From Phallusia fumigata (lineage: Eukaryota; Chordata; Ascidiacea; Phlebobranchia; Ascidiidae), in NCBI GenBank assembly GCA_008931825.1, contig QXVZ01026707.1, forward strand, positions 1 through 21,507: a stretch of 21,507 nt of DNA. The letters are read 5' to 3'. The notes below the pieces were generated by a model. That model ran no database searches, was not told the DNA's origin, and saw only the letters and a list, made by a program, of their open reading frames with translations. Made by a program: the position numbers and the translations under genes. This document shows, in pieces, positions 1 through 9,406 of the stretch. The first letter of the stretch is position 1, and the number at the start of each line of letters is the position of its first letter.

Positions 1-804
1 TTGTCCGAAAGAACCAGAACAGGGATTAAAGGGTAAGAGAGGCCTTCACAACTTGTCATAAAATCGTTGTGCTATGAAGATGTGTATTTGTTGCCAAAAA
101 ATGTAAATAGAACCTCTTGTAATATTTATTGTTTGGTAACATGAATTTGAACAATGCCTGAATGCATTATGCTCAAAATAAGTCCACCATTGAGCTACCT
201 GCCTCATCACAGTTCTGTACATTTTATTAATTTTTTAATGTTGGTGACTTAGTTTGGGTCAACCCACCAAGTCCACTGGGGTGAAGAAATGTCGCTTAAG
301 TTTCTTGCTCAAGGAAACACAACAGAGACAGGATTAGAACCAGCAACCTTGCGAGCACAAGGTAGTCCTGCTAACCACTCGGCCATCTTGACGAGTAAAT
401 TGATTGCTTTATTTACCCGAACAATGCTTGGGGTTGATTACTTATGTGAACAACCCTGTGCTTAAAAATGTTCTTTTTTCTCTGTGTAAACAAGAGGTTT
501 TCTTTTCTCAGATTATTAGTGTTTTTAAGATCAAAAGCAACTCTTTTGTAAAATCACAGTGTGACCTGTGGTGTGAACCAGTTACTTGTCCCTCAAAATG
601 ATAATATATCTTTGTTTTTCAGGTTTAGATGCACGCTTTGTTGAGGAGTTTTGTGAAATGACTCAATTTTTGTTCAAGGATGTATTGAAATTAAACCCGT
701 TATATCACAAATGGCTCGATGGACATGAGTATTGCAGAAGATACTTGGAGTGGGCTGAGACACTTCAGGAGAATCGCGATGAAATTGGAAACCTCCTGTT
801 GAAA
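1..804 (+). other. Exons for the end of the GBP/atlastin-type G domain and linker
   Basis: Exon 1-32 is cut by the window edge and ends in donor GGgtaag at phase 1. Exon 623-804 starts after a tttttcag acceptor and supplies the two missing bases, so the join makes a Gly codon. The joined peptide has PEQGLKG, then a helical stretch with FVEEF and LFKDVLKL, then KWLDGHEYCRRYLEW. In atlastins and GBPs, as I recall them, the same order appears: a GLKVAT-like segment, F..L..L(V/I)P..L, and a K-E-I-N/S-G-x3-CR-x-L-x-EYF block just before the helical middle domain. Similarity is by motif order and spacing only. The first exon is short, so its reading frame is supported mainly by phase agreement. Confidence 0.55.
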
Positions 805-3800
805 GTATGTTGTACCTTTGTACTTTATTTTAACTGCACCTACAGTTTGACAACATTGAATTTACCTTAAATTTTGATTTTTTTGGTTTGTTTTACTAAC
901 CCTATGCAAAAGTCACGGTTGCAGAGATGGTGGTATAAAGTCTGACTCCTAGTATAACTAGGATACTGACTCTTAGAATTCTTAGGAGTCTGAGTACTTA
1001 AAGTCATCATTCTGGTTTATTTAGAGGCTAAAAAGTGGACTTTTTGACAAAATAGCGAAAACTGATGTAAAATGGCCTAAAAGCATTGTCAACACCTGCC
1101 AAAACTTTCAATTAAAAACAAGATTGAGCAGCATTGCTTAACTTTAAACAGGCTACGAAGATTAAATAGGGCGTTTTGAGTTGGAGTTGACCCCTTAACC
1201 CTGCTAAATGTTTTGTGTTTTTTCAGAACTGCAAACTTGATGAATATTATCGGTTATTGGGGAATTCAGTTGACGTTTATACTGATTCTATGGAAACAGT
1301 AAGAACAGTCTGTTTTGTCTAGTTTTAACATGTATAAAGCTTTTAAATAAAGTATTCTCGGTGGTCACAACAATACTTGAATGCGCTCTGCTCATAATGA
1401 GTCCCCCATTAAGATACCTGCCTTACTGCAGCCTTGTTTGTTCCTTATTTGCTTTATGTTTTTGGATTGGTATAAGTTGGTGACTTTAATTTGGGTCAAC
1501 CCATCGAGTTTTGCTGGAATATCCCTTACATTCTTGCCTCCCGGAAACACAAGCGATTGAGACAGGGTTAGAACCCACAACCTAGTACGAGGCAGCCTCA
1601 CTCTAACCACACTTGACTTGCCTGTTATTCATAGCAAATTTTGTTCCAGCATATTCGGACCGTGTCCCCAGAAACAGACTATGATCACGTCCACAACAAG
1701 TCACTAAAAGTTGTGGAAACTGAACTCCAGAATGTACCAGAGGAAGTAAAGAACTCTTCACGATGGGCGCTTCGGTCAAAGGACTATAAACGGCGACTGT
1801 CATTCAAAGAAGCAGAATATAAAAAAATGTTTGAAACCAGACAGGTAGGTTTTTACATTGGAAAATTTCTATGTGTACCTGGTTTAGCACTTTTGTTGTG
1901 TTCCTCGAGGTATCTGCCTTATTGTAGTTCTGTTGAATCATTTGTTATTTGTTGTTTTAAGTTGGTGGCTTGAATTAAACCAATCAGGTTCACTGGGTTG
2001 GAGCAATGCCGCTTGGGTTTCTTGCTCAGGAAAACACAAGCGACTGAGAACACTGGGATTAAATGTGTTCATTTTGTTAAGTGATTGAAGTGAACATTTC
2101 AATCCTCTGGTTTGATTTTATGTTTCATGATTAGATTTAAATGAGTTAAGTAATAACTCGATATTAACAGACAAGGTTGTATATTAATGTTCATTTCGAA
2201 ATTCATCTCATTTGGCCTAATGTATATTCTAAAATATATGGTCTGCAAAAAAATACGTATTTCGGGGCATGAAAGGGATGCAAAATAGGTGAACCAAATG
2301 AAAACCTCTAAAAAAGACAAAAATGGGTGTTTTGTGGCAATGTACATATGCTCACATTACATTTCAGCAATATTGTAATTGCATGTAGTAATGATGCAGT
2401 CGCTGCATATATATGCAGAGGATTTTTTTTCGTTTTTATGCGAACTTCTACTTCTCTAGAACCAACTAAGTAAAAGATTGGGAGTGAAGCAAAAAACAAA
2501 TTTCGATACAGCTGTGGAAATATTCGAGGAAGCGATGGAGGTAAGTCAGACCAAACTCCTACACTTGGGCCGAGTCCAGCCATTACCAAGTATCGCTAAG
2601 TTTTGATCTGGACACTGTGTTTGTACAAAATCAAACGAACTTTGCATAACCCCGAACTAGTATGAAAATATTCTGTCGCAATTTTTTTTCATTAAGGCAA
2701 CGGTGTCCAAATTTTTCAGGTGAAGACGTTTAAGGGCCATCTTGTTATTAATGTTTTTAACTGTAAAACAAATGCACAAATACATGCCTGCGCAACCCCA
2801 CTTCATCAGTCGTACGAGATTAGTGTTGTGTTAGTACTGCATTCTCTTTCTTAAAGGCAAATAAGGTTCCATGAAAGGCTTTTACGTCGTAAGTCACTTT
2901 TACCTAACAGCTCTAACGAAACTTTGGTGGGACATATGTTACACAATTCAAAACCACAGTTGCAGGCCAAGTAAAATTCCGCTGCAAGTCAAGTCAAAAA
3001 TACAAAATTGACGAGTTTTTCACAAACCCAAAACCATACTATGTGTAAGGTCAAGAATTGGGAACATTTCCGTTTTTATGGGATAAATCGAAAATCCTTT
3101 TGTTAATGGCATATGCTTGCAATATTATAATACCCCATCTGTTCATGTGGTCGCAAAGTGTTTTTTTCAGACAATAGACTGGCCTCATGACTCTGCGTTT
3201 CATGAGATTCAAAGACATGCTAGAGACGTCACTATCAGACATTACATTAACTGCTTTACTGCAAAAGAAAGAGCTCTTGCTGCATTCACACGAAACTTGG
3301 GACTACTCGAAGATAAACTAGAGCAAATTCAGTATCACAGATGGTGCACAATAAAGCAATTTAGTGTAAGTCTATTTGTTGGTACCATATAAAAAATGCT
3401 TTTGCCTTGGGAGGTAAAAAACATCTGTTTTCCTTTCAGCATGACATCAAGTACCGTTTCGACATCTATCTCAGGATGTGTGTGGACTTATATCAGGAAG
3501 TAATGAATGTAAGTTTGATTGTTGTTGCAATGCAAACGAAAATAAATTAAAACATGTTTTTAAAAACTTTTAACAGTCATGCAAATTTACAAATTATGAT
3601 GTACAGTAATAATCAAGTCCCCCTTGATTCAGTTTATGTGAGTGTTATTAAAAAATCGATCTGAATTGAGTCACCTTGTGCAACACACTAAATCACTGCC
3701 GATATAAAACTTAACTTAAGTGAAGTGAAAATAGTGTACAAAATGTAAAAATTTATATCGCTTTAGTTCTTTAACAGATTGTCGTCATGCAATTAAAAGA

Positions 3801-6800
3801 TTTGTCTGGAACCCATTTGCTTGTTGGGTTTTGAATAAAAAATGGCCTATATTTTTTTAAACAGTATTATTAAGTAAACCAAGCAAAATTTTAAACTCTC
3901 CTAGTTAACAATTTGACAATTTTGCATTGGTTCTTGTTTAAACTATGGCAAAATGCAGTAATAGTAGTTTTTTCAAAAAAACTTTTTTTTTCAGGAAATT
4001 TGTAACAAGTGGTTGGAACCTGAACAAATAGAAAAACACCACAACGATGCGGTTGTTGCGATTTGTAGAAGGTTTACAGAAGTGACAGAGAGCATTAGCA
4101 AATACCCGGTGTTTGATTCATACTGCGAAGATCTAAAACATGAAGTGATGCTGATAAGGAAATGTTATTTTATTAAGAACGAACAATATGAGGTTAGATT
4201 TTTACCTGTGTGCTGTTTGTGACATTGACGGTTGCGTATAAACTGTTACTGCTGTTAACCACCCTTCCATCCTGACGAAAACAAAACAAAGCTATCTGTT
4301 AACTGTTTTGTGTCGTTATATTTTCATTTGTGTTTGTATTAATTAGGATGAATTCCGTTGCCGGTTTGAAAAAAAGATGAAAGATATCATTAACAACTAC
4401 AACAAGTTTCTTATGGTATTTCAGAAGAGAATTTTTCATTGTGATGTGCTTTGATATTTGTCAATCTAAATGAGTATTTTTTAGCCCAAGCAATATTCAT
4501 TTAAGCTAGCACTCAACTGCTGTGCAACAAACTTTGCTGTTTTAGATTCTATGTTCTCCTAGAGATATGCATTTATAATTTTTGACTAACGTTAATCTGG
4601 CAATCCCCNCTATTGTTTACATGTATATTGACAAAAATAATATGTTCATATGATTTCACATGCTAAGACATATATATATATTTACACTTCCTGGAATTTA
4701 AAGAAAGTGGAGTTGGATCAGTGCAATTCTGTCACTATGATATTATTACCAAGCGAAATCAACCTAACTATTCTCATGGTTAAAAAAGATAATCTCAATC
4801 AGAAGATATAAGCCAGTACTTGTGTGTAAAACATTTTCTACATTTCGACAAGTACTGGCTTGTATCTTATTATTGAGATTATTTAAAATCGTGAATTGTG
4901 TACCTAAAAAAATATAATTGTTTTAAAAAAAATTCAAACGTATACATGTGTATAGAACAGGGCTTCCAAAACATATTGGTCTGCGACCACTTTTGGTTTC
5001 TAAAACTTTTCTGCGACGTTTGATGGAAAAAAAGAAATTCGAAACATTCTTTTTGTTCAAAGCGACTTCTAGAAATAATAATTTTGCGCAGTTTTCCCAT
5101 GATAATGTCAGAAAAATTTAAACAATTACCCAAGGCAAGTGCTCAAAAAGAGAGGCGGTTACGAGCATTTGTGGGAAATTGGTGAACTCACGACCCGTAA
5201 AGTTCGTTGCGCGACCCCTGGTTTAGGAAACTCTGACATAGAACATTAAAGTATTGGTGCCAAGTATGTTTCGCGGTGCCGTGCGGGCCATTTCCATTTC
5301 AAAGGTTAAGACAAGGTCAAATTACGACGCTAGGGTCATTTAACCCCTTTACCTTGTACCATGAGGTGTTCGGTGCTCGGCGAAACAGAAAACTTGCCGT
5401 TTTGGATCTTCTGTAGTTTTTTACTCCTGATCTTCTGATCAAGGTTGTGTTTGTAACTTTGCTTGTTTTTGTTCCAGTCGATGCAGGCAATGTCATCCAA
5501 CATGGAAACCTTGGAATTTCAACGGAACGACGGGAGCATGGTAAAAGTTGGTCTAAAGTATTATCTATCTTATTAAGTGCGATGCTCTGAGATATGTAGG
5601 ATTTTATCCATTTGGGCAGCTAGTTTCCGCACAAGACGAAAAATAAGTTAAATTCATGTTTAACACGATTCAAAATAACGATAGAGTAGCTTGGTTGTTA
5701 TGTCTTTGATAAAAAGTATGATTTTTTTTCTGTCCATTTATGATGTATAATTTTTCGGCAATTTCATACTCTTTCCAATTGTAACAAATTTTGACAAACA
5801 ACTCTTTTATTTCTTAGTGTACACAAGCTAAAGTCATTCACTGTGCTGCGAGGTTTTTCTCAAATATACATTTCATGTGGTTAACTTAAAAATACAAACA
5901 AAAATGTTCCATGTAACACTGTGGTGGGTATGCTTACTCCTAAGTGTCACTCAAACTTTCGCAACTTTTACCTACAGACCATGACGTCATTTCTCTCACC
6001 CAGCGAGCTACTCTGTAGTCGAGGAAACATTGTCGGCGAGGGCAGGATCTCAACAGTGAGACGAGCTTTTCACAAACTGCATGAAGATGTTGTGGTGAAG
6101 TGCAGGAAGATAGACGGAGATCAAGAGGAAATTCAAACTTGCCTAAAGTCGTATGTACATGCCTGAATTGTCTGTTAGAATTTCATAAAGTAACTTTGGT
6201 AAATAAACCTCTCAAGATAGTGGTTCCAACAGTTTTTGATGCATTTCCGCCTTTGCATATTTTGGATTCCTCCTCTACTGGACAAGAAGTGATATAAAGT
6301 AATATTAAAAGGTTTGGAACCACTGGTTTACCTCAAAAAAATATAATTTGCACATGAATAACTTAACTATGAAGTGGAAATTCCTTTCCTCAACTCACAA
6401 AGTTCCTCCCAGGGGTGGGAGCCACTGGTCCAAAGGTTTTAAATTAATCAACTCTAGTTTCGCTTGATCGGGAATAGCAAAAAAATATTTCGTTTTTTTA
6501 GAATCACACACAGCATAGAAATCCTAAACATCAACGGCCACGTTAACCTGTCCCGGACCATCGGCTACACATTGTGGAAAGGTCACATCGGGGCAGTTAG
6601 CGAATACATGGCGGGCGGCCAGCTCGCTACACTGCTCACCGAACAGCGAGGCGACTTCTTCCGAATCCCGCACATCGCAGCAACTCTTAAACTCCGTTTT
6701 TGCGCCGACATCGCTTCAGCGCTTGCCTTTCTTCGCGCCAGACCGCGTCTGCCAGTCAGCCAGCCACGCATCGATGACGTCATGCTGACGTCAGAGCTTC

Positions 6801-7177
6801 GGTGCAAACTTGTAACGTTCAAGTTCAGCAACTTGGAAGGGGGTGATGGGGTTAGGGGTGATGTAAGGGGGGGCGTGCTGGGACCCATGCTGGCGGTGGT
6901 GATGGCCAGGAATCTTAACCCAAGTTTCGGGAAAAATAAACCGCTGCGGGACGCGAGCGCTAATAAACAGGACCGGAAGGTTATGGAATCGATGGACGTT
7001 GTCGTGCAGCGGTGTATGGATGGAGCCGAACCCAGTCAGGTTAGAGACACTCTTGTGAAGATGCTGCCTGCTGGTAATGCTGGAATGTTGCAAGAGGTCG
7101 CTAAGGTGGCACGGGGTATACAAAACCTGCGCTCTACTGTATGCGACCAACAGTTGATTCCTATTTACCGTGCGTAG
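1..7177 (+). CDS. GBP/atlastin-like GTPase C-terminal region with tandem helical repeats and C-terminal pseudokinase (5' partial, 12 exons)
   Basis: Exons read as 1-32, 623-804, 1227-1298, 1650-1844, 2460-2540, 3171-3365, 3440-3508, 3995-4192, 4347-4415, 5478-5540, 5978-6150 and 6502-7177 (stop TAG 7175-7177). All introns are GT-AG and all phases agree, giving 667 residues from base 2. Residues 1-71 hold GLK, then F..F...L, then a K-x3-G-x3-CR-x-YLEW pattern, matching the end of the GTPase domain and linker as I recall it in atlastins and GBPs. Residues about 72-364 are helical repeats with Y/F-x3-M followed by P-x2-[LI]-x2-KH-like motifs. Residues 386-667 are kinase-like but degenerate. I see no membrane hairpin like that of atlastin and no terminal CaaX box. 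The GTPase P-loop would lie upstream, outside the window. Family assignment rests on remembered patterns, not a search; exon structure is firmer than function. A role as a membrane-associated GTPase with a scaffold-like pseudokinase is inference. Confidence 0.68.
145..393 (-). repeat. tRNA-derived SINE, copy 1
   Basis: Read on the minus strand, the element starts with a tRNA-like head: an A-box-like TGGCCGAGTGG at 376-386 and a B-box-like GGTTCTAATCC at 331-341. An AT-rich body and a tail with AGGTAGCTCAATGGTGGACT follow. The same order of blocks recurs at 1355-1622, 12963-13195 and, inverted, 13892-14151. The head resembles a Ser/Leu-type tRNA. It lies in the first intron of the pseudokinase gene. 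Confidence 0.8.
1355..1622 (-). repeat. tRNA-derived SINE, copy 2
   Basis: Same block order as the copy at 145-393. The B-box complement is ggttagaaccc at 1565-1575, while the A-box side is more decayed. It ends only about 28 bases before the exon at 1650, so it lies next to that exon's acceptor tract. Confidence 0.8.
1903..2062 (-). repeat. Truncated SINE, copy 3
   Basis: Shares the body blocks GAGGTATCTGCCTTATTG, GTTGGTGGCTTGAATT and CACTGGGTTGGAGCAATGCCGC with the full copies. The tRNA-like head stops after a decayed ACTGGGATTAAA, so A and B boxes are not intact. It lies in the intron after exon 1650-1844. Confidence 0.75.
2541..3170. other. Intron without a recognised element
   Basis: This 630-base intron is AT-rich. 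I see a phrase resembling hAT ends near 2700 (acggtgtccaaa) but no matching opposite end, so I make no repeat call. Confidence 0.5.
3509..3994. other. Intron, nothing recognised
   Basis: AT-rich intron of 486 bases with T runs before the tttttcag acceptor at 3994. No repeat or open frame stands out. Confidence 0.5.
4782..4889. repeat. Palindromic MITE, copy 1
   Basis: A near-perfect inverted repeat. Bases 4811-4821 (agccagtactt) pair exactly with 4850-4860, and the arms extend outward with few mismatches to about 4782 and 4889 (aataatctcaat type ends). The 28-base loop contains gtgtgtaaaacattttctac, which recurs in the palindrome at 11819-11946. No coding capacity. Confidence 0.75.
4958..5235. 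mobile_element. hAT-type MITE with imperfect 8-bp target duplication
   Basis: The left end is cagggcttccaaa (4958-4970) and the right end ggtttaggaaactctg (5220-5235), imperfect inverted termini of the hAT CAGGG..CCAAAC style. Flanks are gtatagaa (4950-4957) and acatagaa (5236-5243), six of eight bases alike. The interior has tctgcgaccac near the left and gcgacccctgg near the right, common in hAT-derived MITEs. It sits in the intron before exon 5478-5540. The minus-strand open frame in it has no coding signal. Confidence 0.72.
5541..5977. other. Intron, nothing recognised
   Basis: AT-rich intron of 437 bases between the linker exon and the first kinase-like exon. No repeat call. Confidence 0.5.
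5978..7177 (+). other. Pseudokinase-like domain (exons 11-12)
   Basis: Residues 404-412 form a glycine loop (G405-E-G407 and S410-T-V412). VVVK places the ATP-contacting lysine at K426. HVNLSRTIGY (456-465) matches the HPNIVRLIGY-type segment, and SEYMAGGQL (476-484) matches the hinge and following helix. LRFCADIASALAFL (507-520) matches helix E. The position expected for HRD reads V-S-Q (528-530), the catalytic-loop Asn is Asp (535), and DFG reads T-F-K (548-550). The conserved helix-C Glu seems to be Ser447, although that alignment is less certain. No APE motif is visible, and the step from the DFG position to the RCMD...LVKML segment near residue 606-630 is about half the usual length. Catalysis is therefore unlikely; nucleotide binding remains possible. 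The last exon is richer in G+C than the upstream exons. Confidence 0.7.
6218..6326 (-). repeat. hAT-like MITE, copy in the last intron of the pseudokinase gene
   Basis: The termini tagtggttccaac (6218-6230) and ggtttggaaccactgg (6311-6326) are inverted. Its right half, reverse-complemented, matches 8767-8870 closely (CAAGTGGTTCCAAACCT...GTCACTTCTTGT...GGGAGGAATG). No convincing target duplication is visible. A second aggggtgggagccactgg phrase at 6411-6428 suggests another nearby fragment. Confidence 0.6.
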
Positions 7178-7279
7178 GTTAGCTGCGATGTGTCAATTAT
7201 ACCTGAGTTGGGGAATACCGGGTCACATACGTCTTGATTGATTGTGACCGGCCCGGTTTCAGCTAATTCGGAATTACAA

Positions 7280-7310
7280 AATAAACATATTTTATTGTTT
7301 TTTTTTTAGA
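7280..7310 (+). terminator. Polyadenylation signal of the pseudokinase gene
   Basis: AATAAA lies at 7280-7285, about 100 bases after the stop codon, and is followed by a run of T from about 7298. More AATAAA hexamers occur near 7417 and 7459, so alternative 3' ends are possible. Confidence 0.5.
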
Positions 7311-7839
7311 ATAAGTGACATTTTTTAAAATACAACGCTCACTTTTTTTGCCTTTTCCATAACATATGCTCTTACCAGCAAAACAATGCTATTTGTTACT
7401 TTTTACAAAGAAATACAATAAATATCAAGCAGAATTTAGTTCGATTGCCAAACCCTGTAATAAACAATATTTTTTGTAATTTTGAGTTTGATTATAAATT
7501 GTTTACCCGCGTTTATTAATGATTATGCAACACTGAAGAATTTTGTTAAACCTTCAATAATTCTTTGCATGATGTTTATGTTTTTGCACTGTTCAGAAAT
7601 ATTTCATGTTTTATGCATTTCTTGTCCTTTGTGTTTGATCGAAGTTGTTAGTTACTGCGCTGCTCTGTGAAAATTCAATTCCAGCTTGATATTATTTCAT
7701 CATCATTTGCATTGTGCTTTTACATTTTTATAATAAACAGCACATAGTAAAGTTTTACATCTGTGTTACAGAAGAGGTTTTTGTAGTTAATCTCAAACGT
7801 CAGCCTGTCGGAAACAAGTGTGCGGCGTCATAGAATCAT
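7311..7839. other. Intergenic AT-rich stretch
   Basis: Follows the 3' end of the pseudokinase gene. Contains several AATAAA hexamers but no open frame with coding character and no recognised repeat. Confidence 0.5.
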
Positions 7840-7962
7840 AGCGACACAATTGCACTAAAACAATCACCAAGCCGGAAATAACTGCGCAACGTTGAGACGT
7901 TATCAGAAGTGAAAAATTTAAGAGCACAATTGGTGGATTAATGTGGAACGCGCTGCAGCTAC
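7840..7962 (+). repeat. Dispersed repeat, member A
   Basis: Bases from agcgacacaattgcact to gaacgcgctgcagctac align, in reverse complement, to 11363-11481 with a long shared phrase around ctgcgcaacgtt. Weaker matches may continue to about 8262 (atgagagattatttgcaacc). Family not identified. Short open frames on both strands here are shadows of the repeat. Confidence 0.6.
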
Positions 7963-8766
7963 ATCCATAAATATCAACTTGGCAATACAGTATGAAATGC
8001 TAACAATTTTAGTTACTAAGGTCACTTTTACATATTCAACTGTTGTGGGTTTAGACGTCGATGACCTGAGCGTAATATTAACAAAGTCAATGAGGGTATG
8101 GGTTCGTGAGCATCTGGGTTGCCAAATGTGTTTTAGCGCAAGTTCGCGGGCTGCAAACATAGCTTGGGTTTAGCCGTGACGCAGCAAGTTAACTGCTGAA
8201 CGAGCCATTTATGCGAGTATCGGCCGAGCCTCATCAAAAATGAGAGATTATTTGCAACCATCGTTTTAAATAACCACAAATCACATTACACCAAATATTC
8301 GTTAAATTACTGAAGTCTTAAAAACTGCGCGCGTTCCCTATTTTAACAAACGCTGTTGTCATTAGTACTGTACGGTTTACCATGGGTTTCATAATAACAG
8401 TTTCCTCATAAGCACAGAGGTCGATTGGCGTTTAATCCGAAGATGTTATGTTGGGATTAAACCGCTTCAGGCTGTAAGTTTCAAGCCTGGCGCCAACACG
8501 TTTTGTTGATGATTTTAGAAGGTTTTAAGAATCGTTTGCCGCCTGTGTTGCAGCTTTGCACTTGTACCGACGTAATGAGTGTTAAGGAACGGCAGTGCTT
8601 TTCCAGAATGTGTTTAGATGCAAAAAAACACAGAGTCGAAATAGATTATCAGCTAAAAGTAAATCTGAACCAGAAGCACTTTGTGAGTAGAGGGGAAGAA
8701 TTTCTACTTTATCGTTAAGTTATTTACGTTAAGTTATTTAAGTGTAATATTTCGTTTTGAATAGAC

Positions 8767-8870
8767 AAGTGGTTCCAAACCTGTTATTATTAATCAATTA
8801 TGTCACTTCTTGTCTAGTAGGGGAGGAATGATAAGTTCCAAAAAAGCGATGGGGAATACGTAAAATTCCA
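8767..8870 (+). repeat. hAT-like MITE fragment
   Basis: Begins caagtggttccaaacct and continues gtcacttcttgtctagtag and gggaggaatg. It is the inverted relative of 6218-6326. I could not find the opposite terminus. Confidence 0.55.
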
Positions 8871-9406
8871 AAAAGATTTTGATTATTTACTATGAAAACG
8901 AAATCAATTCCACAAAAGCTTGTTTTATCAGCTTACAGATTAAAAGCTGCAAGGATGAAAAAGTTACAATTAAAATGGTTTAAACGCGAAAATGTCATGT
9001 TTAATGTGTAAAGGTAATTTGCGCGGACTTTGCTATTACAGATTGTTAACAGCTGACGCAATAAACAGCGCAGAAGCGCCACTTTCAGCAAATGATGTGG
9101 GAATTTTTAAACGATAAATATTTTAATACAGGTTTGATATACTAAAAGGCCAGTTAGATTTTTATTACAGTAAAAATTGACAAAATTTGAAGTAGTTTGC
9201 AAAACTTTCGTTGTAAGATTAGTTATAACTCACACAAGTCAATGCGATAGATAACGTGACGTTTAAATGTATCACATCGCTTTGTATATTTTCATTGCAA
9301 ATTTATGGTTTTACTATTACTCTTAAGGAGATAGGAGATAAAAAGAAGGCGTCACAAAATACTGATGTCCATTAGTTTTTATAATTGACTGTGGGACTTA
9401 AAAATC
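8871..9406. other. Upstream region of the SLC10 gene
   Basis: AT-rich, no open frame of note. It should hold the 5' leader and promoter of the transporter gene, but I cannot place a TATA box or start site with confidence. Confidence 0.4.

Larger units (their letters stand above)
1227..5540 (+). other. Tandem two-exon helical repeats (about three copies), GBP/atlastin middle-domain-like
   Basis: Eight consecutive phase-0 exons have lengths 24, 65, 27, 65, 23, 66, 23 and 21 codons. Short and long exons alternate. Each short exon ends in a helix with Y-x3-M or F-x3-M (Y89/M93, F182/M186, Y270/M274; the fourth, at residues 359-364, is looser). Each long exon begins within a few residues of a Pro (P102, P192, P284), followed by charged, His-bearing helices (KHH at 289-291) and an end rich in Tyr, Lys and Glu. 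The third unit (exons 3440-3508 and 3995-4192) gives the best fit to the atlastin middle domain pattern Y-x3-M-x-E-x-C, P-x2-L-x2-KH, F-x2-Y-x3-L-x2-E and a final Y..N segment. Units have diverged strongly from one another. The last exon, 5478-5540 (21 codons, Met- and Ser-rich), looks like a linker to the kinase-like domain. Confidence 0.6.

Noticed and set aside
330-393. Functional tRNA gene on the minus strand
   Set aside because: A and B boxes are present but the cloverleaf stems do not hold and the same unit recurs as the head of a SINE.
2403-2418. Perfect 16-base palindrome ctgcatatatatgcag near an exon acceptor
   Set aside because: Short, AT-repeat centred, and likely to arise by chance in this composition.
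2695-2975. Possible hAT element in the intron before exon 3171-3365
   Set aside because: Only one end-like phrase (ggtgtccaaa) and a loose gcaggccaa phrase; no paired termini or target duplication.
6773-6797. Two TGACGTCA-like sites inside the pseudokinase exon
   Set aside because: They fall in codons for the degenerate catalytic loop and are best explained by coding sequence.
6583-7150. Minus-strand frames of 101 and 119 codons
   Set aside because: They are shadows of the GC-richer final pseudokinase exon, whose plus frame matches kinase motifs.
7918-8173. Overlapping 80- and 76-codon frames on both strands
   Set aside because: They overlap a dispersed repeat (7840-7962) and show no protein family character.
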